Below, piece after piece: positions 13,081 through 21,373 of a DNA stretch of 26,701 bases. A program made the position numbers and the translations under genes. A model generated the notes under the pieces. That model saw only the letters and a list, made by a program, of their open reading frames with translations, searched no databases and was not told where the DNA came from. Origin of the DNA: a virus; IMG/VR virus record IMGVR_UViG_3300017783_004154, positions 1-26,701 of that record, one strand, 5' to 3'. Each line of letters starts with the position of its first letter. Positions within the stretch are counted from its first letter, which is position 1.

Positions 13081-14108
13081 TGTTCATACTTTGCTAAACT
13101 ATTGTTAATTTGATTGTTTACTCTAACAAACGTTGTACGCTCGTATAGCATGTTTATATGCTCTGCACCTACATAAGTGCATATACTACGTAAACCGCCT
13201 TGTATTTGCTTTATAACGCTTATTATAGACCCTTTACACGGTACTAATAGATCTCTACCTTCGTTAGGTCTATATTCTTGTTCTGTAGGATTATGGTTAT
13301 TATACATAGTTGTACTACCAAGCCCATAAAAGTTTACATACTTTTTACCGTCTATTTCTACGATATTATCACATTCTTCTGACTTAGATACCATACCTGC
13401 TACCATTACCATTTGTGCGCCTGCACCTATTGCTTTGCATACATCTCCAGCAGTAACACATCCACCGTCTGATATAATCTTTGCACCGTGCTTGTTTGCT
13501 TGCTCATAGCAATCCATGATTGCACTTAACTGTGGTATTCCTGTACCTACTTCTGAACGTGTTCGGCAGGCCGCGCCACTTCCTACTCCTACTTTTATAT
13601 AATCAGCACCAGCATGTACTAATTGTTCTATAAGTTCTGGTGTAGCAACATTTCCTGCACATATGTTTATATGAGGGAATAATTCTCTATAGTATTTTAT
13701 TGTGCTAATCATGCCTTGTTTGTTTGCATATACATTAGCAATGTCAACATTTATAAATCCTATGTCAGGATATTTAGACACTACTACTTTAGTTTTTTCT
13801 ATATCCCAGGGCTGTACGCCGCTTGTAATAGCTATAAACCGCCGATCTTGCATAGTTTCTAACTTAGCAATATGTTGGTCTTTTGTATATTCTTTGTGTA
13901 TAAATGTAAAAACTTTAAGTGGAGTAAGTAGTTTAGCAATACTATAAGTACCAGTACTGAGCATATTTGACACTATAACAGGCGTTGCTGTAGTGTCTAA
14001 CCAATCTATTTCTATATCAACATTCTTGCGTGTTAGAGGTTTATCACTTGCTCGTGGCTCTATTAGTACATCACTGAAGTCTAACTTTAGATCTTGCTTT
14101 ACTTTCAT
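13077..14108 (-). CDS. guaC: GMP reductase (IMPDH/GMPR family)
   Basis: A 343-residue TIM-barrel enzyme. Visible family motifs: DFSDVLIEPR (10-19), FINVDIANVY (118-127), ICAGNVATPE (149-158), VGVGSGAACRTR (173-184) with the catalytic-type C181, and KIISDGGCV further on. There is no CBS insert, and the length matches GMP reductase (about 345 aa) rather than IMP dehydrogenase (about 490 aa). The enzyme reduces GMP to IMP with NADPH. In this phage it could rebalance purines or feed an unusual nucleotide pathway. The ATG directly abuts the stop of the upstream radical SAM gene. IMPDH-like chemistry is the alternative; the symbol is given on length and motif grounds. Confidence 0.85.
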   Translation of the reverse strand: MKVKQDLKLDFSDVLIEPRASDKPLTRKNVDIEIDWLDTTATPVIVSNMLSTGTYSIAKLLTPLKVFTFIHKEYTKDQHIAKLETMQDRRFIAITSGVQPWDIEKTKVVVSKYPDIGFINVDIANVYANKQGMISTIKYYRELFPHINICAGNVATPELIEQLVHAGADYIKVGVGSGAACRTRSEVGTGIPQLSAIMDCYEQANKHGAKIISDGGCVTAGDVCKAIGAGAQMVMVAGMVSKSEECDNIVEIDGKKYVNFYGLGSTTMYNNHNPTEQEYRPNEGRDLLVPCKGSIISVIKQIQGGLRSICTYVGAEHINMLYERTTFVRVNNQINNSLAKYEQ

Positions 14109-15062
14109 TTAGTATCCATTTTCATTTAATTTTACGTGTTCATAAAAAGGAGCAAGTTTCCAGTCTGGTGTAATGCGTCCTCTACGTACACTACCTGGAT
14201 CAGGTATACCTTTTTCGTTTTCTGTATCCCAATCTGTCAACTTAACCCAAATACCTTTATATCTAAACTTAGGATCATGTGTGGTATCAACAGGGTATTC
14301 TATTCCGCAAATTTCTGGAGCACCTGCATATCTATGGTTAATTTTATAAAAGTCCCAAATGTATTTTTCCGGCAAATTAAATTGTTTTGCAGTTATACGT
14401 ACCAAGTCTTCCATCTTCCAGTTTTGGTCTTCACCTTCCATATACCTACCAATTTGTCCTACATTCTTAAAACGCAATGTTACATTTTTTATATCAAGTT
14501 CTTTGATTAAGTTCATCATACGTGTAGGTGCCTCATCGTTTACACCTTTAACTAATATAGTACCTAAATCTAAAGAAAATTTGTTTGCAACATTTTTTAG
14601 TGCTTTTAATTTTTTTGTTGCACACGGCATATCATCAATTGCTGTATACCAATCGTCTCTATCAACTCCATTCATACTCATGTATAAATGCGTTAACCCT
14701 ACATCTACTAATTTTTGTACAAAACTTTCACTGGATAAGCGTAAACCATTTGTAATTAATATACACATGTGACCTGCATCTAAAACTGTTCTAATAAATT
14801 CTATACAGTCTTTGTGGAGTGTAGGCTCTGCACCTATTATACGAAACATACGTTGAGCGTGATTTGGACCAACTGGCACACGTTTAATAAATTCTTTAAA
14901 TTTTTCTAACTGCATGTCAGGTGGTAGTCTATTGGGTAAGTAGCAATTCTTACATTCCATATTACATCTATGTGTTACATCAACAAATATATCTGTAAAA
15001 ATATTATCTTCAGGCTCCAGTTCATAATAGTCTAAATTTTTAAGATCAATTATTTTAGTCAT
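14109..15062 (-). CDS. Radical SAM protein
   Basis: The start at 15062 is chosen because GGAG stands 8 nt before it; the frame stays open 48 nt further upstream inside the neighbour. The protein has 317 residues. The cluster motif is CNMECKNC (C33, C37, C40) in FVDVTHRCNMECKNCYLPN, and the GGEP-like strand reads FRIIGAEPTLH. A C-terminal part after the barrel (about 230-317) has one Cys and many aromatics, without a clear SPASM motif. It overlaps the B12-type radical SAM gene by 8 nt. The two consecutive radical SAM genes may act in succession. Substrate unknown. Confidence 0.88.
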   Translation of the reverse strand: MTKIIDLKNLDYYELEPEDNIFTDIFVDVTHRCNMECKNCYLPNRLPPDMQLEKFKEFIKRVPVGPNHAQRMFRIIGAEPTLHKDCIEFIRTVLDAGHMCILITNGLRLSSESFVQKLVDVGLTHLYMSMNGVDRDDWYTAIDDMPCATKKLKALKNVANKFSLDLGTILVKGVNDEAPTRMMNLIKELDIKNVTLRFKNVGQIGRYMEGEDQNWKMEDLVRITAKQFNLPEKYIWDFYKINHRYAGAPEICGIEYPVDTTHDPKFRYKGIWVKLTDWDTENEKGIPDPGSVRRGRITPDWKLAPFYEHVKLNENGY

Positions 15063-16554
15063 TATAGATCTCCAGCTTTTTCCTTTTGTATGCTTGAATA
15101 GCTTCAGCATATAACTTATTTAAGTTTCTTTTAATATATACATCCCCAGCTGTGAATGTAAGCAATTCTCGATGATCAAATTTTGTTAAATGTTCAGTCA
15201 TATCAAAATTGAATAATTTTTGTTTCATAAAATATTTTTCCATATATGAGTCTGCAAATTCTGTTGCTCTTTTAAAGTTACTCCATTCACTTTCCCATAC
15301 TAATACTCTGTTGTCTAATTTATTATTTTGTTGCCCTACTGATTTAAGATTATTAAATCCTTTGCTATCTGCCCAATCAAGTACATCTTTATCTTTAGTA
15401 AGTGTATATCCATATTTTTCTGCATCAACACTAAAGTCACTTTGCGTAGTATTGTCTTGATCAGTGCTTATATGCAATCCCCAATAGAAAAAACTTTCCC
15501 AGTTTTCAAGCATCCAATCTAATCCTTCTTGCCAAGATTCTTCTGGTTCAAAAGGTAATCCTGCAATCATACCACACGTTCCTCGATATACTCCGATACG
15601 CTTAAGAAACTCTTCACGTATCCAAAGTAGTCCTTTTTTAATTTTATCAGGGTGCATACCTTTGCCAATTGCTTTGGCGGCAAGTGGATGTAGTGTTTCA
15701 ATACCATAAAAATGCATCCAACATCTTGCTCTACATAATAATTCAACTTGTTGAGGACGAGCTATGACTAAGTCTAATCTAATAAAACAACTAAAATTTG
15801 GTTCGAATGGTAATCGCTCAACAACATTAGCAAGTTTTTCTATCTTGCTATCTCTATCATTAAATGTATCATCACTTATAATATAATTTTTTGTACCATA
15901 CAATGTATAGTTACGCATTATTTCGTTGTAAATATCTTCTTCACATCTACTATAGTCTTCCTTAACACCTAAGAATGCATAGTTACAATACTTACATTTA
16001 AATTTACAGCCTCTTGAAAGTTCTAAAGTAAGTGCTTCTTCTGGCTCTATAAAATCATTAGACGTATATTCAACATCAAACTTTTCGATATCTAAACCAG
16101 TATAGTTTTCGTTTGCATCAACCAAATAACTATTAGGTGCCCATTCAGGATATTTTCCTTTTGGGTGCAATAACGATTTATTAAACATCCAATCTAACAC
16201 AGGACGTAGTGCATACTCGCTATAACCATATACCATAACGTCTGCACCATAATCTATTTGATAAGGTTTAGGACCGCCCATAAGTATTTTTGCGTTTGGA
16301 TAATTGTCCTTTATGTAGGCAATTTTTTCAAGAATCATATCATCTTGCATCCATAAATTGCTTATACCAAATAGGTCTACCTCATAAGGTAAACTATCAA
16401 CAAACTGTTTAATTTCTTCATTGGACCAACGAGAAATCCAATCCAATACTTCGACAGTCCATCCGTCGCTTCGCATCATGTCAGCAACTTTGTATGCTCC
16501 CATAGTTCTTCTAACGATGTTTTCACCGCTCTCGTTTAAGAAGACTGCGTTCAT
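15055..16554 (-). CDS. B12-binding-type radical SAM protein
   Basis: A 499-residue protein. The N-terminal 130 residues look like a cobalamin-binding Rossmann domain (GAYKVADMMRSDGWTVEVLD, then AKILMGGPKPYQ), although the DxHxxG cobalamin motif is not visible, so B12 may not be bound through a lower His ligand. The radical SAM motif CKFKCKYC (C183, C187, C190) sits in LELSRGCKFKCKYCNYAFLG, followed by an FNDR/FEPNFSCFIRLD barrel layout as in class B enzymes. The C-terminal 150 residues are helical. This family does methylations, cyclisations and C-S or C-C bond formation. ATGA overlap with the methyltransferase upstream. Confidence 0.85.
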   Translation of the reverse strand: MNAVFLNESGENIVRRTMGAYKVADMMRSDGWTVEVLDWISRWSNEEIKQFVDSLPYEVDLFGISNLWMQDDMILEKIAYIKDNYPNAKILMGGPKPYQIDYGADVMVYGYSEYALRPVLDWMFNKSLLHPKGKYPEWAPNSYLVDANENYTGLDIEKFDVEYTSNDFIEPEEALTLELSRGCKFKCKYCNYAFLGVKEDYSRCEEDIYNEIMRNYTLYGTKNYIISDDTFNDRDSKIEKLANVVERLPFEPNFSCFIRLDLVIARPQQVELLCRARCWMHFYGIETLHPLAAKAIGKGMHPDKIKKGLLWIREEFLKRIGVYRGTCGMIAGLPFEPEESWQEGLDWMLENWESFFYWGLHISTDQDNTTQSDFSVDAEKYGYTLTKDKDVLDWADSKGFNNLKSVGQQNNKLDNRVLVWESEWSNFKRATEFADSYMEKYFMKQKLFNFDMTEHLTKFDHRELLTFTAGDVYIKRNLNKLYAEAIQAYKRKKLEIYND

Positions 16555-17174
16555 ACCTTTTTACCTATGTAATTCCAACAAGGATAATCGCCCCATTCTT
16601 TAAATGAAGGTAATAAATCAGGCTGTAAGTATGCAGTATCGAATATTGTGTTTTCTATTTCTTCTTTTTGTAATTGGGGAGGCTTGTATTCTTCTGTACT
16701 TAATTCTTTATCTACTGCTCTACCTGATTGACTGCAATACAAACCTTCTGTGACTAATACATCATATATACGCTGTAGATATTTTTCTCTGTGTTCTGTA
16801 GGAATAAAATGATACAATCCAAAGTCGAAAACTGCATCATAGTTATTGCCTGGTAATTTGTCATTTAGGGCATCAAGACAAAAAAAGGTTGCTTCTGACT
16901 CTTTTGCTTTTGCAATATCAATTGCACTTTGTGATAAGTCGACACCTGTCACAGTATACCCCTGCTTGGCCAATGCTGTTGTATTACGTCCTGCACCACA
17001 ACCAATATCAAGTATTTTTGCACCTGTAGGTATGTACAAGCAAAACTTTTCTAATGCATTTGCAGGTGCTTCGCCCCACGCAGGTACAGAATCACCATCA
17101 TATATTTTATTCCAAAACTCTGGTAATTCTACTTCGTATGTGTCTAACTTTTTGTTAACCGGGTACGTTTGCAT
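16551..17174 (-). CDS. Class I SAM-dependent methyltransferase
   Basis: The frame is open to 17225, but the stretch before Met at 17174 overlaps the neighbour deeply; I choose 17174 (207 residues, 20-nt overlap), though 17192 is possible. Motif I is LDIGCGAGRN (55-64) and motif II is GVDLSQ (77-82), with a typical DAVFDFGLYHFIP motif IV region. N-terminal FWNKIYDGDSVPAWGE resembles small-molecule methyltransferases of the thiopurine/tellurite-resistance (TehB) type. It lies upstream of two radical SAM genes and downstream of two oxygenase-like genes, suggesting a role in the same pathway. The substrate cannot be told. Confidence 0.87.
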   Translation of the reverse strand: MQTYPVNKKLDTYEVELPEFWNKIYDGDSVPAWGEAPANALEKFCLYIPTGAKILDIGCGAGRNTTALAKQGYTVTGVDLSQSAIDIAKAKESEATFFCLDALNDKLPGNNYDAVFDFGLYHFIPTEHREKYLQRIYDVLVTEGLYCSQSGRAVDKELSTEEYKPPQLQKEEIENTIFDTAYLQPDLLPSFKEWGDYPCWNYIGKKV

Positions 17175-17754
17175 TAAAGTCTCGTAAAGCATTTTCGTAA
17201 GTATCTTCGTAACCCCATGTTGCAATTAACCTGGGATTAGGATCTACTTTATTTGCTTCTTTGTTGAGTACTCCGTGTGGCTTTGAAGTATTAATAAGAA
17301 CAGGAGTGTCTTGTATTGCATATTCAACAGCAGGAGTAGAGTTAACTACATATTCTAAATATTCATTAGTATACCATGTACCCCAATCATTACCAAAGTA
17401 ACCTTCTATGTAAGGTGCTGTTTCACCGCCTTCATGAAATGTTGTCAGTTTGTTTGGCCCTGTATTTGCAACAGGTATAGTTATACTTACACGTCTATGG
17501 TTATCTACATGAACCGGCCATGTAGGTTCTGAATTTTTAAGAACTTTAACATAAGGAAATAACTTAGGAAAGTTATCTCTTAAAACTTGTAGATACGGAT
17601 GATCTTCTACAGCAATTGGATATACATCAGTAAAATGTGCTAATCCTCCTATGTCTGTACTATTCAACCATTCGTCTGTAACAATAGTTTTACAAATATC
17701 ACTTATATATTTTACATTAAATATATTCGGTATTTCACAATAATAATCATTCAT
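17155..17754 (-). CDS. 2OG-Fe(II) oxygenase-like protein
   Basis: The start at 17754 is chosen for its ATGA overlap with the upstream gene and AAAGGATG 6-13 nt before it; the frame runs open for 39 nt more. The 199 residues hold H82-V-D84 in WPVHVDNHRRVS, H160 in NTSKPHGVLN and R175 in PNPRLIATWGY, in the order of 2OG-Fe(II) oxygenases. A Tyr/Trp-rich insert (residues 115-145) may cover the active site. The gene directly upstream encodes another triad protein of about the same size; the two are only distantly alike and may oxidise different positions or substrates. Confidence 0.75.
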   Translation of the reverse strand: MNDYYCEIPNIFNVKYISDICKTIVTDEWLNSTDIGGLAHFTDVYPIAVEDHPYLQVLRDNFPKLFPYVKVLKNSEPTWPVHVDNHRRVSITIPVANTGPNKLTTFHEGGETAPYIEGYFGNDWGTWYTNEYLEYVVNSTPAVEYAIQDTPVLINTSKPHGVLNKEANKVDPNPRLIATWGYEDTYENALRDFNANVPG

Positions 17755-18260
17755 AGTATTACATCCTTTAATTGCTTTTCGTATATACTGCACACTTCAT
17801 CGAAAGTTTCTTCAAAACACAATTGGAATACAATTCGCGTTTCGTTATTTTCTGTAAAATGCACATTATGGAAATATTCTCCAGTATTTAGTATTGCACC
17901 TTGCCCCTCATAATTTATAGAAGTTACAAAGTTTTTGTCATCGTCAAAAAAATGTGTTTCGCCACAATTTTTTGTTAGTGGATAACTTACTACCGTTTGA
18001 CGAGGCATATATTGATTGTCAAACTCATTATACCTATTACGGTCTTTGTGTATTGTACTACCTGATTCAGATACCTTAAGTAACTGGCAGGTACACTTTA
18101 CATCTGTAGTATTGAAATGTTGTATTGTGCTGGGTAATTTAAAGAAACTGATCTTATAACTTATATCCATAAAGGCTCCTGGTGCAAGTGCAATGTCTAA
18201 AAGATTTTGCTTTGTCTTGTCACTGATGCCATAAGGAATAAGTTTATAGTACGGTTCCAT
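17751..18260 (-). CDS. 2OG-Fe(II) oxygenase-like protein
   Basis: ATG 18260 gives 169 residues; an in-frame ATG at 18281 is also possible and the ribosome binding sites do not decide. The triad-like residues are H71-K-D73 in STIHKDRNRYN, H131 or H134 in YFHNVHFTENN and R142 in NETRIVFQLCF. The strands QTVVSYPL and GQGAILNTGEYFHNV are typical of the double-stranded beta-helix. Overlap with the aminotransferase gene upstream is 17 nt. The substrate is unknown; tandem placement with the next oxygenase-like gene suggests linked steps or a pair of subunits. Confidence 0.73.
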   Translation of the reverse strand: MEPYYKLIPYGISDKTKQNLLDIALAPGAFMDISYKISFFKLPSTIQHFNTTDVKCTCQLLKVSESGSTIHKDRNRYNEFDNQYMPRQTVVSYPLTKNCGETHFFDDDKNFVTSINYEGQGAILNTGEYFHNVHFTENNETRIVFQLCFEETFDEVCSIYEKQLKDVIL

Positions 18261-19089
18261 ATTCAGTTTTTTTACCTTCATACTGGGCAGTAAGAAATGC
18301 TGTTACTACACCTGTTTTAGTAGTAGCAGTAACACCACCACTTGAACTTGTGATAAACACTTCGTCTGCACTTTCAAATAAGTCTACGCTTATGGGTATT
18401 CTTTTGAATGTAAGTCCGGTCTCATTACATATATCCTCAACAACACTCATAGTAATACCTTTTAAACAATTTTTATCAGCAGTCATTACAATTTTGTCTT
18501 TTACAATACCTACATTGAATCCTGGTCCTTCTGTGATAAAACCGTTTGTGTCTACAAGCACAGTTGTATCATACTCGGTTGGACGCTTACGTTGACTCAT
18601 TGTTAATTCTATCCAAGCCATATTTTTATATGTCTGACCGTAGTAATCATCGTTAACACGTTTTATATCTTTGTCAAGATAGAGATTTACTGCTGGAGTG
18701 CTTGCTATAGGATAACTTGGTTTGATATACATTGCAAAATTTACAGGACAGTTCTCTAAGTCTCTCGGATTGCCACTCGGTGGATATCCTCTCCAAGCAA
18801 TGAACCATACAAACGCATTATCAATTGGATTGCGTTTTTTTAACTCTTTAATAATTTCTAAAGGGTCAGTCCATTCTGGATCTGGAAGGGTGAGTCCATA
18901 ACGCTCTGCACTATTTCTAAATCTTTCATAATGTCTATCATAACAAAATGCTTTGCCGTTATACACAGGCATAACATCATATGTAGCATCACAATGAATA
19001 AATCCAAAGTCTAATACACTCGGTCCTATTTCTCTAAGCGGCTTATATTCGCCGTTTTTATATGCTATTAAGTCTAATACGTCATTCAT
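18244..19089 (-). CDS. PLP-dependent class IV aminotransferase
   Basis: A 281-residue class IV (BCAT/D-amino-acid transaminase/aminodeoxychorismate lyase) fold protein. Seen: VLDFGFIHCDATYDVM (25-40), YDRHYERF (50-57), K155 in QTYKNMAWIELT as the PLP lysine, ITEGPGFNV (185-193) with the PLP-binding E187, LKGIT (209-213) and EVFITSSSGGVTATT near 249-263 (phosphate-binding turn). The enzyme swaps amino groups between an amino acid and a keto acid or lyses aminodeoxychorismate; the sub-group cannot be decided. It provides amine chemistry in a block rich in oxidases and radical SAM enzymes. Start overlaps the small membrane-protein gene by 8 nt. Confidence 0.87.
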   Translation of the reverse strand: MNDVLDLIAYKNGEYKPLREIGPSVLDFGFIHCDATYDVMPVYNGKAFCYDRHYERFRNSAERYGLTLPDPEWTDPLEIIKELKKRNPIDNAFVWFIAWRGYPPSGNPRDLENCPVNFAMYIKPSYPIASTPAVNLYLDKDIKRVNDDYYGQTYKNMAWIELTMSQRKRPTEYDTTVLVDTNGFITEGPGFNVGIVKDKIVMTADKNCLKGITMSVVEDICNETGLTFKRIPISVDLFESADEVFITSSSGGVTATTKTGVVTAFLTAQYEGKKTEYGTVL

Positions 19090-19342
19090 CTAAAAATTCC
19101 ACTTTCTTAAGTTGTGGGTCATCAGGCAATTTTTTCTTGAGTTCCTTTAGTCTATTAATACGCCACTCCAATAATTTGAAGTCAAGTACCCAAGGAAAAA
19201 TGGCATGAAGTAAACTTCCTATACAAATAGCAAACAAGAAGAAAAATTCTCCAATTGCTAAACGGAAATGCCACCAGTAGCCAGCGTCAGGACGACCAGC
19301 TTTGCTTTTAGCTTCCCGTAAATGGTTAGGATTATACCACAT
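19082..19342 (-). CDS. Small membrane protein (DUF6356-like)
   Basis: An 86-residue protein with one clear membrane segment: EFFFLFAICIGSLLHAIFPW (32-51). It follows an amphipathic, positively charged N-terminus (HLREAKSKAGRP) and ends in a basic then acidic tail. The GSLLHAIFPWVL pattern resembles the DUF6356 small-protein family, though this comes from memory. AAAGGATA lies before the ATG, and the start overlaps the GNAT gene by 11 nt. In an otherwise enzyme-filled block it could anchor an enzyme complex at the membrane, but that is inference. Confidence 0.75.
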   Translation of the reverse strand: MWYNPNHLREAKSKAGRPDAGYWWHFRLAIGEFFFLFAICIGSLLHAIFPWVLDFKLLEWRINRLKELKKKLPDDPQLKKVEFLDE

Positions 19343-19886
19343 AGTTATTTTGTATCCTTTCTCGTCTTTGTAAATATTCCTCTACGTTTAGTTTCCAAAG
19401 AGTTTGATTAGTGTAGTATAACACAATATCACCACAGTTGTCAAGTATGTTTTGCCTTGCCATTAACTGCATAGTTCGATGGTTGCGGCTTGCTTTACCG
19501 TTACTGTGTTCATGATCTACGTTTGTTGTAATATATAATTCATTACTCGGACACCAATCTATAAACTTAGGAACAAATTCTCTAAACGTAATGCTGTTCC
19601 ATTGTGCTTTACCTAAACCTTTAAAGTTATCACTATAAGGTAATTCGCAACCACGGAACAATATACGCCATGCATGATCACCTACTTCTGGCAGTGGATG
19701 AGCACCGGCCACAGCAACAATTTTATCATTGTCAACTGCACACCAATATTCTCCTGTCTGTTTACACCATAATAATTTCATGGATTGTAAACTTGAATTG
19801 TTTTGATATCCTAATTTATCGCACTCTTGACAGAATGTTTGTAGCATATCTAAATGTTTGTCGGTGATAATTTCTATACTTAGCAT
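19332..19886 (-). CDS. GNAT-like N-acetyltransferase
   Basis: A 184-residue protein. The pattern EYWCAVDNDKIVAVAGAHPL (47-66) is the beta2-beta4 part of a GNAT fold, followed by WRILFRGCELP and a Cys/Asn-rich C-terminal half (SRNHRTMQLMARQNIL). The canonical Q/RxxGxG/A acetyl-CoA loop is not clear, so activity is not certain. No ribosome binding site stands before the ATG. A 30-nt gap (19887-19916) upstream is the longest in the minus-strand block, and a promoter could lie in or near it, but no clear boxes were found. Confidence 0.65.
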   Translation of the reverse strand: MLSIEIITDKHLDMLQTFCQECDKLGYQNNSSLQSMKLLWCKQTGEYWCAVDNDKIVAVAGAHPLPEVGDHAWRILFRGCELPYSDNFKGLGKAQWNSITFREFVPKFIDWCPSNELYITTNVDHEHSNGKASRNHRTMQLMARQNILDNCGDIVLYYTNQTLWKLNVEEYLQRRERIQNNYVV

Positions 19887-19916
19887 ATATAGTAGTTACC
19901 GTTTTTTTGGTGAAGT

Positions 19917-20528
19917 TTACTTAACTCTGAACTGCTCGAACAAAACGTCAAAGCTCTCTTGGTTAAGTTCGTAATTTACAACTAACCAATAGCTCGGTTT
20001 AGATGTACTGTTAAAAAGTTCATGCTCTTTTGCTGTATCAAGAAAGTACAAAACATTAGGTTCAAAATTAAGTGCTTTGCCTTCCATAACAAATGTACAA
20101 GGGTTTTTCAATGCCGCTATTAAGCGTACATGATGAAAATTATTTTTATAGTAATCTCTATGTTTAGGAAAGTATCCACCTGGATTTAATTTTAGTACAT
20201 GTGTTCTAAACATCCAAGGTTGATATGGTAGCAAAAATTTACGTAAATCAGGACTGTCATAATATACAGGTGTAGGAATAGTAAAGTCCCGTTCTTCTAT
20301 TTCCATATCATGTTCTTTGTTATATTCCGTTAAACTGTCAAGATCGGGTACTCCGCTTACACCGCCATCTAAACTTGTAATGCTTAGGCCTTGCCTATCG
20401 ATTTTCTTGCGTGGATTATATTGTACATATTCAAAGTTTTCTTCAGTCCAGTCAATAAACTTAGTGCCGTTTATTCTGCTATTGAGAGGTATAAAAGATC
20501 CGTAATTTAATAATTGTGAATATAACAT
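19917..20528 (-). CDS. AspH/2OG-type oxygenase-like protein
   Basis: ATG 20528 is chosen: it shares one base with the upstream stop (TAATG). The 203-residue protein has KLNPGGYFPKHRDYY (113-127) with H123-R-D125, then VRLIAALKNP, LNFEPNVLYFLDT and AKEHELFNSTS with H169. This is the pattern of the aspartyl/asparaginyl beta-hydroxylase branch of 2OG oxygenases, in which the acidic ligand can be variable; here all three metal ligands are visible. The N-terminal 90 residues are unlike known domains. Protein hydroxylation is a reasonable guess; the target is unknown. Confidence 0.75.
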   Translation of the reverse strand: MLYSQLLNYGSFIPLNSRINGTKFIDWTEENFEYVQYNPRKKIDRQGLSITSLDGGVSGVPDLDSLTEYNKEHDMEIEERDFTIPTPVYYDSPDLRKFLLPYQPWMFRTHVLKLNPGGYFPKHRDYYKNNFHHVRLIAALKNPCTFVMEGKALNFEPNVLYFLDTAKEHELFNSTSKPSYWLVVNYELNQESFDVLFEQFRVK

Positions 20529-21373
20529 TAGTTGCACCAAACCTTTTTCAATGTTGCTGTATTAAGTATTTTAAAATATTCAGTTTCGTCTTTATCTTTA
20601 AAAAGGCGACCTAAGGGTATTTGTCCAAAACTATTTTTAGGTTCATCAGGATCGTAACCGCCAGTCTCCATCCATTGCCGCATTTTAATAATACGCTGTT
20701 GTTGAGTTCCATATGCTGTTGTTTTAAAGGTCATATTAAAACTGGGGCTCCACTGTGTGAGTGGTACTGCTGACGATGGCTGTTTATATGCCTTCCATTG
20801 TTTTTCCCATTCTTGTCCCACTGCATTATAATTTAAGTATAACACATAAGGTTCTTTCCAGGGTGTAAACAATTTATAATCACTCTCTTCAAAATCGTAC
20901 TTAGGTACGTTAGGTTGGCCTGTTTTGGGATCAACAAACCTAAATCGTATACGAGGAAAGTTTTTTACTTTTTTTGATTTTGCTTCTAACAAATGTATTA
21001 TATCATTAAGTAAACCCCTATCTTGCCTTGCAATATCTTGATCGTGTGCTTGTTCTACCCACGTATCATCTTTTGCAATATTTTCATATATTAAATGTAC
21101 ATTATATAAATCATCAAGGGTATATTCATCTAATATCATAGTAATAGGAATTGTATTAGGCACATGGCTGTTTATTTTTTCAATAATATTTTGTAAAGGT
21201 CTCCATGTTTCATCTTCAATATCTGTACCCTGACTTTGTAGTTCCCAATCTGTGCTTTTAGGCACAAGATTGTTTACTTGCTCAAAGTTAGCATACCAAC
21301 GTCGAGTAAAGTCATTATCATACAAATGAAATTCGAATTTTTTTAAGTTTGTAAATTGAAAATGTATTCTCAA
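20528..21373 (-). CDS. Unknown protein with TTG start, 281 aa
   Basis: I choose TTG 21373 as start: it overlaps the upstream stop as TTGA and has AAAAAGG with 8-nt spacing. An ATG at 21415 lies 46 nt inside the neighbour with no such support. The protein begins (M)RIHFQFTNLKKFEFHLYDN. It has a charged helical middle (DQDIARQDRGLLNDIIHLLE) and an aromatic, basic C-terminal half with several Trp. No catalytic motif, Cys cluster or membrane segment is seen. It sits between the radical SAM paralogues and an AspH-like oxygenase, so it may be a substrate-recognition or partner protein; I cannot name a family. Confidence 0.72.
   Translation of the reverse strand: MRIHFQFTNLKKFEFHLYDNDFTRRWYANFEQVNNLVPKSTDWELQSQGTDIEDETWRPLQNIIEKINSHVPNTIPITMILDEYTLDDLYNVHLIYENIAKDDTWVEQAHDQDIARQDRGLLNDIIHLLEAKSKKVKNFPRIRFRFVDPKTGQPNVPKYDFEESDYKLFTPWKEPYVLYLNYNAVGQEWEKQWKAYKQPSSAVPLTQWSPSFNMTFKTTAYGTQQQRIIKMRQWMETGGYDPDEPKNSFGQIPLGRLFKDKDETEYFKILNTATLKKVWCN

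Noticed and set aside
13077-14108. IMP dehydrogenase
   Set aside because: There is no CBS insert and the length and IISDGGC/AGNVATPE blocks fit GMP reductase better.
14136-14772. Plus-strand frames of 124 and 137 aa opposite the radical SAM gene
   Set aside because: Shadow frames, rich in Phe/Ser/Thr, opposite a gene with clear radical SAM motifs.
15055-16554. Archaeal or bacterial chromosomal origin of the block (genomic island)
   Set aside because: Radical SAM/B12 genes are common in bacteria, but codon style, overlaps and base composition look like the neighbouring phage genes, and no integrase, tRNA or direct repeats mark borders.
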